The notes under the pieces are model-generated. The model saw nothing but the letters and a program-made list of their open reading frames with translations, did not search any database and was not told the DNA's origin. A stretch of 45,826 nucleotides of DNA from Bacteroidales bacterium (GTDB lineage: Bacteria; Bacteroidota; Bacteroidia; Bacteroidales; GCA-2748055), in NCBI GenBank assembly GCA_020636775.1, contig JACJXF010000019.1:1-45826 (forward strand), in the 5' to 3' direction. Of the stretch, positions 16,969 to 25,637 are shown in pieces. A program made the translations under genes and the position numbers. Every line of letters starts with the position of its first letter. Position 1 is the stretch's first letter.

Positions 16969-18588
16969 ATGAAAAGTTTCATTCTATGCTTCGTAATCCT
17001 GGGCTTTTTTGGATTTTCCAATCTCTCAGCAAGTGATATTTCTGATTTTAATGCTTTACCTGATTCAATTAAAAAGGCTCCTGATAACTGGTTTAACCTC
17101 GACCCATGGAAGGATGGCATCCTTGGAGTTAGCACAGAACGAGCCTATTCAGAACTATTAAAGGATAAAAAATCCACAAGGGTGGTTGTGGCTATTATCG
17201 ATTCAGGCATTGAAACCGATCATGAAGACCTGAAGAATTCTATCTGGGTTAATAAAGATGAGATACCAGCCAATGGAATAGATGATGATAATAATGGCTA
17301 TGTCGACGATATAAACGGATGGGATTTTATTGGTGGGCCCGATAGTACCTATGTTGAGTTTGATACATGGGAGTTAACACGGGAATACGCCAAATATTCA
17401 AAGGAATATACTCTCGAAGAAGGGGAGTCGCTTATAAATAAGGACCTTACAAATTATGATTATTATCTGAAGCTTAAGGAAGATTACGATAAGCAGCTGC
17501 AGGAAAATAAGGATATTTATTCTTCTCTGATAAATTTTAAAAATAAAATTGAACATTCAGAGAAAGTACTTAAAGACTTTCTCAAAACCGACAGCCTAAC
17601 TCTGAGCGATATTCAGTCCATAACTCCCGGAATTGACAGTATTGACGAAGCCTCTTTTTTCATGCAGCGGGTGCTTATTCAGAAACTTAGTATGGCAAAT
17701 CTGGAAGATGGAATTAAGATTTATGATCAAAATCTCAAATATAAGCTTAATCCTGATTTTGACCCCAGAGGCATAGTTGGGGATGTTTATACTGATTTTT
17801 CTGTAAGGAATTATGGAAATAATCTTGTTGAAGGTCCTGATGCATTTCATGGGACGCATGTTGCGGGAATTGTTTGTGCCGACAGGTCAAATAACCTGGG
17901 AATAAAAGGCATTGCCACTGATGTCGAACTCATGGTTCTCCGGGTGGTTCCCTCCGGCGATGAACGTGATAAAGATGTTGCCAACGCCATATATTATGCT
18001 GTGGATAATGGAGCAAGAATTATTAATATGAGCTTTGGGAAAGATTATTCTCCTTATAAAGCTTATGTTGATGATGCATTTCGTTATGCAGATGCACACG
18101 GTGTGCTTGTAATTCATGCTGCCGGAAACGACTCGAAAAATATTGATGTGGAATCCAACTTTCCTTCAAAAAAATACCTTGATGGAAAAACCCGGAGCAA
18201 AAACTGGATTGAAGTAGGAGCCACTCACTGGAAAGATGGCAGCGATATGGCCGGAGGTTTTTCCAACTACGGAAAAAAGACTGTGGATATTTTTGCACCC
18301 GGAGTTGAACTTAAAAGTACCGTTCCGGGACAGGGATACAAGATTGCCTCGGGTACAAGTATGTCTGCACCTGTTGTTACAGGAGTAGCGGCCCTTGTTT
18401 TATCTTATCACCCGGATCTGACTGCTGCGCAATTAAAAAAGATTTTATTACGATCAGCTATCCCTTATAAAAAGCAGATGGTAAAAACACCCGGCAATCC
18501 TGATGAGATGATCAGGTTTGCCAGGCTTAGTCTTACAGGAGGAGTTGTTAATGCGTATACCGCCCTTAAAAAGGCAGAGAAATATTAA
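16969..18588 (+). CDS. Subtilisin-like (S8 family) secreted serine protease
   Basis: A 539-residue S8 peptidase with a signal peptide (MKSFILCFVILGFFGFSNLSA). The triad is Asp78 (AIIDSGIETDHEDL), His294 (FHGTHVAG) and Ser464 (SGTSMSAP), with oxyanion Asn387 (HAAGND). After the Asp box comes an acidic calcium-binding-like stretch (GIDDDNNGYVDDINGWDF). About 160 mostly helical, charged residues then separate the Asp and His boxes, a large insertion shared by many Bacteroidota S8 enzymes. There is no type IX secretion C-terminal domain, so the enzyme is probably periplasmic or released. The stop overlaps the stop of the convergent M3 peptidase by 4 bases. The pair could cooperate in peptide breakdown (endopeptidase plus oligopeptidase), which is inference. 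Confidence 0.93.
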   Translation: MKSFILCFVILGFFGFSNLSASDISDFNALPDSIKKAPDNWFNLDPWKDGILGVSTERAYSELLKDKKSTRVVVAIIDSGIETDHEDLKNSIWVNKDEIPANGIDDDNNGYVDDINGWDFIGGPDSTYVEFDTWELTREYAKYSKEYTLEEGESLINKDLTNYDYYLKLKEDYDKQLQENKDIYSSLINFKNKIEHSEKVLKDFLKTDSLTLSDIQSITPGIDSIDEASFFMQRVLIQKLSMANLEDGIKIYDQNLKYKLNPDFDPRGIVGDVYTDFSVRNYGNNLVEGPDAFHGTHVAGIVCADRSNNLGIKGIATDVELMVLRVVPSGDERDKDVANAIYYAVDNGARIINMSFGKDYSPYKAYVDDAFRYADAHGVLVIHAAGNDSKNIDVESNFPSKKYLDGKTRSKNWIEVGATHWKDGSDMAGGFSNYGKKTVDIFAPGVELKSTVPGQGYKIASGTSMSAPVVTGVAALVLSYHPDLTAAQLKKILLRSAIPYKKQMVKTPGNPDEMIRFARLSLTGGVVNAYTALKKAEKY

Positions 18589-20699
18589 ATAAGACCTCTT
18601 TTCCTGAGGAGAGCATCTGTGTTGGGCTCTTTATCTCTGAACTGAAGATATAGCTTCATTGGATCGACTGTGCCTCCTGGTTCAAGTATGTTCTTTCTGA
18701 AGGCTTCCGCAGTTTTGGGATCGAATATATTTCCCGTTTCCAGAAAAGCTTCAAAAGCATCCGAATCAAGCACTTCCGCCCATATATAAGCATAGTAACC
18801 AGCTGAATAACCTCCTGAAAAAATATGATTGAAATAGGTACTGCGGTATCTTACAATTATTTCGGGAATAAGACCGATATCATTCATCGCTTTGTTTTCG
18901 AATGCGGCAGCATCCAGCGAATCCGGTTGGGTGAGCGTGTGGTAGTCCATGTCGAGAAGACTCGCAGCCAGGTATTCAACTGTTACAAATCCCTGGTTAA
19001 AGTATTTGCTCTTATCCATTTTTTTAAGGAGGGATTCAGGAATTACTTCGCCGGTATCATAACGCTTGGCGAATGATTTGAGAACTTCCGGTTGGGCAGC
19101 CCAGTTTTCCATTACCTGGGAGCAGAGTTCTACAAAATCCCTGGGAACTGAAGTTCCTGAAAGGCTGGGATAGTGGCATTTTGTGAGTAAACCCTGAAGG
19201 GCATGTCCGAATTCGTGAAACAGGGTTTCAACTTCTTCATAGCTTATAAGAGCAGGTTTATCACCCGTAGGTTTTGAAAAATTGAAGTTGGTGGTTACTA
19301 TCGGTCTGATATCTTTACCGTCTTTAATCTGCTGTGACCTGTATTCACTCATCCAGGCACCCGAACGTTTGCTTGCTCTGGGATAAAAATCCATATAAAG
19401 CACACCCAGGTGACTGCCATCCTTATCCTTTACTTCAAAAGCCTGAACATCTTCCTGATATACCGGTATATCCTTTCTCTCGATAAACTGAATCCCATAT
19501 AGCTTATTGGCTACCTCGAATGCACCGTTTCTTACATTTTCAAGTTTGAAGTAGGGGCGCATTTCTTCTTCATCGATATCATATTTTGCCTTTCTTAATT
19601 TCTCCGAATAATACCACCAATCCCAGGGCTCCAGTTTAAAACTGTTGCCTTCTTCATTAATTAATTTCTGGAGATTTTCAGCTTCCCTGCCTGCAACTGG
19701 TAAGGCTTTAGACCAGAGGTCATTCAAAAAGCTCATAACTTTTTCAGGAGTTTTGGCCATATTTCTTTCAAGCACAAATGCAGCATGACTCGGGTAATCA
19801 AGAAGGTGAGCCTTCTCTATTCTGAGATTTACTATTTTGGACAGAATTTCCTTATTATCGAATTCATTATTATTATCTCCCAGCTTTGTATAGGCTTTAA
19901 AAAGTTTTTCTCTCAGTTCCCTCTTATCAGAGTATGTGATAAACGGAATGAGGCTGGGCTTTTGAACAGTAAATACCCACTTGCCTGAATCACCTTTCTC
20001 TATGGCTGTTTCTGCTGCCTGTGCAATAACAGCTTCGGGCAGTCCACTTAAATCGGCCGGGTCATCAATCAGTAATTTGAAGTTATTTATTTCTGACAAA
20101 ACATTCTGACCGAATTTCAAACTCAGAAGAGAAAGACTTTCATTTATGCTCTTTAATTTTTCTTTGTTTTCAGGACTCAGGTTTGCTCCACCGCGAACAA
20201 AATATTTGTAGGTATTCTCCAGAAGCATGGAATCTTCGCCCTTAAGCTTGCTGTTTTCCCTCTTGTTATATACTTCCTGAACTCTTTTAAAAAGTTTTTC
20301 ATTCATTCTGATAGCATCAGAATGAGCTGACAGAGCAGGAGATAGCTCCTCAGCAATTTTCTGCATATCCTCACTGGTCAGAGAGCTGTTCAGATTATCG
20401 AATACACTTTCAACCTTATTCAGCAAAGAGCCGCTTTCCTCAAGGGCCACAATAGTGTTTGCAAAATCAGGAGCTTCCTTATTATTGATAATATCCTCGA
20501 TTTCAGCTTCCTGTACTTTAATACCTTCTCTTATGGCAGGGGCAAAATCCTCAAGTTTTATCTCAGCAAAGGGAGGAACTTCAAATGGAGTGTTAAAGGC
20601 ATTCAACAAAGGGTTCTTCATATTTGAAATTTTATCATTCTGTTTACACGAACCGGCCAACAGAGCCAGTCCAGCAATAAGGAATACTGATTTTCTCAC
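18585..20699 (-). CDS. M3-family oligopeptidase / peptidyl-dipeptidase (Dcp-like), lipoprotein
   Basis: A 704-residue M3 metallopeptidase. The zinc motif HEFGH (His495, Glu496, His499) and the downstream ligand Glu524 (FVELCSQ) are intact. The C-terminal FSGGYSAGYYAYIWAEVLDSD is the substrate-binding motif of the Dcp/OpdA branch. The start is a GTG at 20699, chosen because it gives a complete lipoprotein signal (RKSVFLIAGLALLAGSC, Cys18). A lipidated Dcp is common in Bacteroidota and cleaves dipeptides or short peptides outside the cytoplasm. It ends tail-to-tail with the subtilase, overlapping by 4 bases with no terminator between. No TAnnTTTG box is visible upstream. Confidence 0.93.
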   Translation of the reverse strand: MRKSVFLIAGLALLAGSCKQNDKISNMKNPLLNAFNTPFEVPPFAEIKLEDFAPAIREGIKVQEAEIEDIINNKEAPDFANTIVALEESGSLLNKVESVFDNLNSSLTSEDMQKIAEELSPALSAHSDAIRMNEKLFKRVQEVYNKRENSKLKGEDSMLLENTYKYFVRGGANLSPENKEKLKSINESLSLLSLKFGQNVLSEINNFKLLIDDPADLSGLPEAVIAQAAETAIEKGDSGKWVFTVQKPSLIPFITYSDKRELREKLFKAYTKLGDNNNEFDNKEILSKIVNLRIEKAHLLDYPSHAAFVLERNMAKTPEKVMSFLNDLWSKALPVAGREAENLQKLINEEGNSFKLEPWDWWYYSEKLRKAKYDIDEEEMRPYFKLENVRNGAFEVANKLYGIQFIERKDIPVYQEDVQAFEVKDKDGSHLGVLYMDFYPRASKRSGAWMSEYRSQQIKDGKDIRPIVTTNFNFSKPTGDKPALISYEEVETLFHEFGHALQGLLTKCHYPSLSGTSVPRDFVELCSQVMENWAAQPEVLKSFAKRYDTGEVIPESLLKKMDKSKYFNQGFVTVEYLAASLLDMDYHTLTQPDSLDAAAFENKAMNDIGLIPEIIVRYRSTYFNHIFSGGYSAGYYAYIWAEVLDSDAFEAFLETGNIFDPKTAEAFRKNILEPGGTVDPMKLYLQFRDKEPNTDALLRKRGLI

Positions 20700-20850
20700 G
20701 TTATTAAATTTAGTTATGGTTCATTATTAGGCCCTGCGAAAATAATAAAACTGCTTAAAATAATACCTGTTTAAAAAACTGTTTTTTAAAGGAAAGTGAT
20801 CTTGATATTTCAACAGTTTTGTTTGAAAATAAAATGCATGCTATTTAGGT

Positions 20851-20881
20851 TTTCATGGGTGAAAGAAAAAATCTAAATTTG
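20851..20881 (+). promoter_or_regulatory. Bacteroidota-type promoter for aguB
   Basis: A perfect -7 box TAAATTTG lies at 20874-20881. It is preceded after 19 bases by TTTC (20851-20854), three of four matches to the -33 element TTTG. It is followed by CAGCA, a sequence also found after the -7 box at 45744. The predicted transcript would begin about 5-10 bases upstream of the aguB ATG, so the leader is very short. This also makes the ATG at 20899 a possible start. Confidence 0.6.
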
Positions 20882-20892
20882 CAGCAGAAATC

Positions 20893-21786
20893 ATGATTAT
20901 GAAAAACACTACATACCGGGTTGCACTTACACAGCTTGAACTGAATTCAAAGCCGGAAAGGAACCTTAAGAAATGCAAGGAATGGGTCAGGAAAGCTGCC
21001 AGGCAGGGAGCAAATGTGGTTTGCCTGCCGGAACTATACAGTTCATTTTACTTTTGCCAGACGGAGAACTCCGGTCATTTTGATCTTGCAGAACCCCTGC
21101 ATGGAGTGTCTTTCAGCGAATTTTCCGCTTTGGCTGCTGAATTGAAAGTTGTGATAATAGTACCTTTCTTTGAGAAACGGGCTGCCGGCATTTACCATAA
21201 TTCTGCCTATATAATAAATTCAGATGGCAAGGAAGCGGGATTATACCGAAAAATGCATATTCCCGATGATCCGGCCTTTTATGAGAAGTACTATTTTACT
21301 CCCGGAGATTTAGGTTTCCAGGCCTTTGATACTTCAGTGGGGAAACTTGGAACTCTGATTTGCTGGGATCAGTGGTTTCCTGAAGGAGCAAGGCTTACGG
21401 CCATGCAGGGAGCTGAAATCCTCTTTTACCCTACAGCAATCGGATGGCATCCGGCAGAAATTGAACGATATGGAAAAACGCAATACGAAGCCTGGCTGAC
21501 AGTTCAGCGCGGACATGCAGTAGCAAACGGAATTTACCTCGCTGCCTGCAACCGTGTGGGTCTTGAGAAACCTTCGGAAGATGCTGCCGGTATTCAATTC
21601 TGGGGAGCATCATTTATTGCAGGTCCGCAGGGCGAAATACTGGCCTCCGCTTCACACGATAAAGAGGAAATTATTATGGCTGAAATCGATCCCTCTCTGA
21701 TTGAAACGGTCCGCCGTAACTGGCCTTTCTTCCGCGACAGACGGATAGATGCGTATGATGGAATTGTTCGAAGGACGGGGGAGTGA
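20893..21786 (+). CDS. aguB: N-carbamoylputrescine amidase
   Basis: A 297-residue nitrilase-superfamily enzyme that hydrolyses N-carbamoylputrescine to putrescine, CO2 and ammonia, the last step of the agmatine route. The catalytic triad is Glu47 (LPELYSS), Lys120 (YRKMHIPDDP) and Cys157 (ICWDQWFPE), and MHIPDDPAFYEKYYF is characteristic of AguB rather than other nitrilases. Length matches the family. Starts at 20893 or 20899 (Met3) are both possible. It is followed by aguA 147 bases downstream, with the repeat array between. No arginine decarboxylase is seen here, so agmatine must come from elsewhere in the genome or from outside. Confidence 0.95.
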   Translation: MIMKNTTYRVALTQLELNSKPERNLKKCKEWVRKAARQGANVVCLPELYSSFYFCQTENSGHFDLAEPLHGVSFSEFSALAAELKVVIIVPFFEKRAAGIYHNSAYIINSDGKEAGLYRKMHIPDDPAFYEKYYFTPGDLGFQAFDTSVGKLGTLICWDQWFPEGARLTAMQGAEILFYPTAIGWHPAEIERYGKTQYEAWLTVQRGHAVANGIYLAACNRVGLEKPSEDAAGIQFWGASFIAGPQGEILASASHDKEEIIMAEIDPSLIETVRRNWPFFRDRRIDAYDGIVRRTGE

Positions 21787-21791
21787 ATTAG

Positions 21792-21824
21792 GAATTTAGA
21801 ATTCAGAATTTAGAATTCAGAAAT
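21792..21824. repeat. 14-bp tandem repeat (GAATTTAGAATTCA, two copies plus a partial)
   Basis: Two perfect copies of GAATTTAGAATTCA (21792-21805 and 21806-21819) are followed by a partial copy (GAAAT). They begin 5 bases after the aguB stop. Each unit contains an internal GAATTC palindrome, so the tract can also fold on itself. It abuts the 8-bp array that follows and may share its origin. Confidence 0.9.
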
Positions 21825-21828
21825 ACTC

Positions 21829-21930
21829 CGTTACCCCGTTACCCCGTTACCCCGTTACCTCGTTACCTCGTTACCCAAACCCACTAACCCACTAACCCAC
21901 TAACCCATTCACCCATTCACCCATTCACCC
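21829..21930. repeat. Compound 8-bp tandem repeat array in front of aguA
   Basis: Three blocks of 8-bp units run back to back. Six CGTTACCY units cover 21829-21876 (three ending CC, two ending CT, one CC). AAA follows, then three CCCACTAA units (21880-21903), three CCCATTCA units (21904-21927) and CCC. Read in one register, nearly every unit is ACCC plus four variable bases (CGTT, ACTA or ATTC). The array ends 3 bases before the aguA ATG, so it replaces the normal A-rich ribosome-binding region. The minus strand carries regularly spaced runs of three or four G, which is G-quadruplex potential. Too short and regular for CRISPR, and without spacers. Confidence 0.95.
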
Positions 21931-21933
21931 ACC

Positions 21934-22980
21934 ATGCAAACCATCCACCCCAACACACTCCCCGCCGAATGGGAAAAACATCAGTTCACCCTCCTCGCTT
22001 TTCCTTATGAAGGTCGTGACTGGCCTGGCAAATTTCATGCAGTCAAATGGGCTTTTGTAGAAATCATCCGAAAGGTGAGTACTCATGAGGATGTTTTGTT
22101 GCTCGTCAGATCAGCTCTGCATCAGGAGAAAGTAAAAGGGATGCTAGTTCAGGCTCATGTTGACCTGAAAAAAGTGAAATTTCTGATCCAGGATACAAAC
22201 CGGGGATGGATGCGCGACTCGGGACCTATAATAGTTAAGGATGCGAAGGGTGGCAGAACGGCGCTTCAGTTTGGATTCAATGGCTGGGCCAAGTATGGGA
22301 ATTACAGGAAGGATTTATACACCCCTCAAACGGTTGCGGAAAGTTTAAAAATACCCCTGAGGAAAGTTATTTATAAGGATCGAGACGTTGTTCTTGAGGG
22401 TGGAGCCATTGATTCGAACGGACAGGGTACTCTCATTACCACAGCAGAATGCCTCCTGCATCCTTCCATTCAGGTAAGAAATCCTGGATTTTCAAAGCTG
22501 GATTATGAGGAAATTTTTGCTTCATACCTTGGGATTAAAAAGACAATCTGGCTGGGCGCAGGTATTGAAGGCGACGATACACATGGTCATGTGGATGATA
22601 TCTGCCGGTTTGTTAATGTAAACACTGTGGTCGCCTGTCGTGAGATTAACCCAAAGGATAAAAATCATAAAATTCTGGAAGCAAATCTGGAGCAGCTTCG
22701 TTCTGAAACAATTCAAAACGGAGAAAAACTAAACGTGATAGAAATACCTATGCCTTCGAGGCTTGATTTTGAAGACCTGAGGCTCCCCGCCAGTTATGTT
22801 AATTTTCTGATCACAAATGCTTCCGTACTGGTCCCTACCTTTAATGATAAAAATGATTATAAGGCTTTGAGGATTTTAAGAGAAGTTTTTCCTGATCGCG
22901 ATGTAATAGGGATTTCGGCCATTGATCTGATCTGGGGACTCGGAACCCTTCACTGTCTGAGTCACGAAATACCTCACTGA
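21934..22980 (+). CDS. aguA: Agmatine deiminase
   Basis: A 348-residue agmatine deiminase (guanidino-group-modifying fold) that converts agmatine to N-carbamoylputrescine, the substrate of AguB encoded just upstream. Family motifs: LPAEWE near the start, GWMRDSGP (residues 91-98), the HGHVDD motif (217-222) and catalytic Cys341 in GLGTLHCLSHE. The position of LPAEWE supports the ATG at 21934. The first dozen codons are unusually C-rich (CAC CCC AAC, CTC CCC GCC), as if the upstream C-rich array had spread into the gene. No TAnnTTTG box lies between aguB and aguA, so transcription probably reads through the repeats. The gene converges on the PLP-enzyme gene with a 10-base gap. Confidence 0.95.
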   Translation: MQTIHPNTLPAEWEKHQFTLLAFPYEGRDWPGKFHAVKWAFVEIIRKVSTHEDVLLLVRSALHQEKVKGMLVQAHVDLKKVKFLIQDTNRGWMRDSGPIIVKDAKGGRTALQFGFNGWAKYGNYRKDLYTPQTVAESLKIPLRKVIYKDRDVVLEGGAIDSNGQGTLITTAECLLHPSIQVRNPGFSKLDYEEIFASYLGIKKTIWLGAGIEGDDTHGHVDDICRFVNVNTVVACREINPKDKNHKILEANLEQLRSETIQNGEKLNVIEIPMPSRLDFEDLRLPASYVNFLITNASVLVPTFNDKNDYKALRILREVFPDRDVIGISAIDLIWGLGTLHCLSHEIPH

Positions 22981-22990
22981 TTCATTATAC

Positions 22991-24244
22991 TCAATTACCC
23001 AGCGCTTCTCCAATAGCCCAGATTAAATCATCGGGATTTTCGATTCCAATAGACAGGCGAACAAGTTTTTCGCTTACACCAAACATGGCTTTATCTTCAG
23101 GACTCATATCGCTGTGGGTCATGGTGAATGGATGCTGGGCAAGACTTTCAGTGCTTCCCAGACTGACCGCAAGCTTGAAAAGTTTTAATTTATTAAGAAA
23201 TTCGAAGGCTTCTTTTTCTCCCCCTTTAATGTCGAATGCAATCATAGCTCCATTAGAGCTGTATTGTTTTTTTAGGATACTATATTGCCAGGGATCGTTT
23301 TCAGGGGTCAGGAAACCCAGGTAATATACTTTTTCAACTCTCGGATGTTTAACCAGGAAATTGGCAACCTTTTCGGCTCCCTTTGCCTGGGCTTCCATTC
23401 TGATTTTCAGGGTTTCAAGGCTTCGCATCAGCAGCCATCCGGTATATGGACTGGCCATGTTTCCCAAAAAAGTACGCAGGGTTCTGACTCTTTTCATCAA
23501 TTCGCGGGGACCCAGACACGCTCCGGCAATAAGATCGGAATGTCCCCCGATATATTTAGTTGCTGAATAAACCACCAGGTCTGCACCATGATCCAGAGGA
23601 TGCGACCATAAGGGTCCCATATAGGTATTATCTACCACCACAGGGACTTTGCGTCCAATGGTACTGTACTTTTCAGCGATTTCTTTACACCCGGCAATAT
23701 CAATGAGTGCGTTGGTCGGATTAGCTGGTGTTTCCATGTAAACCATGGCCAGATTCTCCGCCATGCCTGAATTTTCTAATATATTTTGGATTTCCTCCTT
23801 TGGCCTTCCTGCCGGGAACCCAAGGATTTTTATTCCAAACGACGGTATTATATGCCTGATAAAATGATCTGTGCCACCATACACCGGTGAACTGAATAAT
23901 AATAAATCACCCGGTCTCAGGAATTCAAGCATAACTGTTGAAATGGCCGACATACCGCTTTCAAAAACCGTGCAATCATCGGCTTTATCCCATAAGCAGA
24001 GCCGGTTTTCAAGTATTTCAAGGTCAGGATTGTTCAAACGGCTATAGATAAGACCCAGTTCCTCTGAAGGGCCCTGATCACGAAGTCCATAGGCAATCTC
24101 AAAAAAGGCCTTGCCTTCTTCGGCTGTTTTAAAAACAAATGTGGAAGTCTGAAAAATCGGACATTTAATTGCTCCCTCAGACAGGGAAGGCTTGTATCCG
24201 TGCGACATCATTAAGGTTTCCGGGCTGAATTTCTTAGGCTCCAT
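22991..24244 (-). CDS. Cys/Met-metabolism PLP-dependent enzyme (cystathionine gamma-synthase / methionine gamma-lyase type)
   Basis: A 417-residue PLP enzyme of the trans-sulfuration family. The cofactor lysine is Lys230 in VVYSATKYIGGHSD. YSRLNNP (67-73) binds the phosphate from the neighbouring subunit, and ESGMSA (95-100) and VDNTYMGP (204-211) are conserved. Members act as cystathionine gamma-synthases or lyases, methionine gamma-lyases or O-acylhomoserine sulfhydrylases; sequence inspection cannot separate these. An insertion around residues 50-65 (EIAYGLRDQGPSEELG) is seen in the 'cystathionine gamma-synthase family' subgroup of Bacteroidota. It has its own promoter-like box and no cysteine or methionine genes beside it. 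Confidence 0.9.
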   Translation of the reverse strand: MEPKKFSPETLMMSHGYKPSLSEGAIKCPIFQTSTFVFKTAEEGKAFFEIAYGLRDQGPSEELGLIYSRLNNPDLEILENRLCLWDKADDCTVFESGMSAISTVMLEFLRPGDLLLFSSPVYGGTDHFIRHIIPSFGIKILGFPAGRPKEEIQNILENSGMAENLAMVYMETPANPTNALIDIAGCKEIAEKYSTIGRKVPVVVDNTYMGPLWSHPLDHGADLVVYSATKYIGGHSDLIAGACLGPRELMKRVRTLRTFLGNMASPYTGWLLMRSLETLKIRMEAQAKGAEKVANFLVKHPRVEKVYYLGFLTPENDPWQYSILKKQYSSNGAMIAFDIKGGEKEAFEFLNKLKLFKLAVSLGSTESLAQHPFTMTHSDMSPEDKAMFGVSEKLVRLSIGIENPDDLIWAIGEALGN

Positions 24245-24283
24245 AGGATAGTAATGTTTAAAGGAAATGGAAATGCATCAAAA

Positions 24284-24291
24284 CAAATCTA
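24284..24291 (-). promoter_or_regulatory. -7 promoter box (TAGATTTG) for the PLP enzyme gene
   Basis: Read on the minus strand, 24291-24284 is TAGATTTG, a perfect match to the Bacteroidota -7 consensus TAnnTTTG. It sits about 40 bases upstream of the ATG at 24244. I see no good TTTG at the -33 position, so the assignment rests on the -7 box alone. Confidence 0.45.
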
Positions 24292-24418
24292 ATGCAATGG
24301 AATGAGGGTTCGACTGCTTTTAAACAGTATAGCGGAATGTTTTATAAAATCCTGAAATTATTCAAAGTGATATACAGAATTCAAAAAATTAATTATCACC
24401 CTCAGGATTCAGCTGAGT

Positions 24419-25492
24419 TTAATCCTTCTCGCTGGTAATATTCTTAATAAAATCTACTTCTTCCACATCATATGGGCTGCCGTCTTTATGGAAAATATCG
24501 TGAAACCATGGCTGTGGTTCGGGAGCATTAATTGGTGATCCCCATGGATAAATTGTATTGGTTTTGCCGCTTACAAGCCCCCAGTTAATAGCTCCAACCT
24601 TGTATTTCTTAAATCTGGGCAGGTGAGTCTGAAAGCGGCTGTTTTGTTGTCGGGCCATATATTCAGTACAAATAACAGGTCTGTCGGATTTTTTAAAGCG
24701 CAGGATTAAATTTTCAAGATCATCTGCCGGACCATAGTGATGAAAGCTAATAATGTCAGAATTTGCTTCAATAAAATCATTTATCTCCTTGTATTCTTCG
24801 CTCCAGTTCCACATTCCGGAGGTTATTGGCTGAGATGGATTGACTTCTCTCGCCCATTCAAAGGATTTTTTTAGCAGGGGAAGGGAGATGTTGAAGTAAC
24901 CTGAATTTCCGGCCTCATTATATAAATCCCAGCAAAATATCCTGCTGTCATCCTTATGAGTGATCATTATATCCTGCTGATAGGCCTTTAAAACCTTCCA
25001 TAAAGCTGTGTCGGCATTTAGTCCTGGTCCGCCCGGACATTGAACCCAGCCCGAATTATGCACCCCCGGTACAGGGTCGGGCTGTTTTCCGAGACTGGGA
25101 TTCTGATTCCAGCAGTCGTCATAAAAGACAAACATTACTTTAAAGCCATGCCTGGAAGTAATCTCAAGGAAATTTTCAAGTCGCTGTTTGAAGGTTTCCG
25201 GATTTCTGACCCATACCAGGTAATGAAAATTCACCCTCAGAGTGTTAAAACCTATATTTTCCGCCCATGAAAGTTCCCTGTCAATTGTACTTGAATCATA
25301 ACTCCCGGCATCCCACATTTCAATTGTATTAATTGCAGTGCTGGGTGTAAAATTGCAACCTACCGGCCAGGCCTCATTTTCATACCATTTATTGGCTTGC
25401 TCCGGTGTCCAGACCTTATTTGCATTCTCTTTTGGAACCTGACATGAAAAGGCAGCGATAAATATAGTTAAGAAGACTAATTTGATTTTCAT
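24419..25492 (-). CDS. Clan GH-A glycoside hydrolase (cellulase/GH5-like), lipoprotein
   Basis: A 357-residue extracytoplasmic TIM-barrel glycosidase. The signal MKIKLVFLTIFIAAFSC lipidates Cys17. WDLYNEAGN gives the acid/base Glu193 and ICTEYMAR the nucleophile Glu277, the strand-4 and strand-7 glutamates of clan GH-A. NTLRVNFHYLVW and HHYGP are further barrel motifs. In Bacteroidota such proteins are often annotated 'cellulase family glycosylhydrolase' and sometimes 1,4-beta-xylanase; the exact CAZy family and substrate cannot be fixed by eye. It stands alone between the PLP enzyme and a small lipoprotein; the GH3 enzyme at 28943 is about 3.5 kb away and not obviously co-regulated. Confidence 0.85.
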   Translation of the reverse strand: MKIKLVFLTIFIAAFSCQVPKENANKVWTPEQANKWYENEAWPVGCNFTPSTAINTIEMWDAGSYDSSTIDRELSWAENIGFNTLRVNFHYLVWVRNPETFKQRLENFLEITSRHGFKVMFVFYDDCWNQNPSLGKQPDPVPGVHNSGWVQCPGGPGLNADTALWKVLKAYQQDIMITHKDDSRIFCWDLYNEAGNSGYFNISLPLLKKSFEWAREVNPSQPITSGMWNWSEEYKEINDFIEANSDIISFHHYGPADDLENLILRFKKSDRPVICTEYMARQQNSRFQTHLPRFKKYKVGAINWGLVSGKTNTIYPWGSPINAPEPQPWFHDIFHKDGSPYDVEEVDFIKNITSEKD

Positions 25493-25637
25493 TCCGGGAG
25501 ATTTAGATTTTAGTATATGAGATATATCAGAGATATGGTAACAATAGAAAAGATTAATGCTTTTCCGCTTAAGTCAAAGTACATCGTGCAATTATGACCA
25601 ATTCCGGAAAACATTAGCTGCATGCTGCAGACTGAAT

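Noticed and set aside
21829..21930. CRISPR array
   Set aside because: Units are 8 bp with no unique spacers and no cas genes nearby; it is a simple tandem repeat.
25618..25630. CTGCA-TGC-TGCAG hairpin as a terminator of the small lipoprotein gene
   Set aside because: The stem is only 5 bp and no T-run follows on the minus strand.
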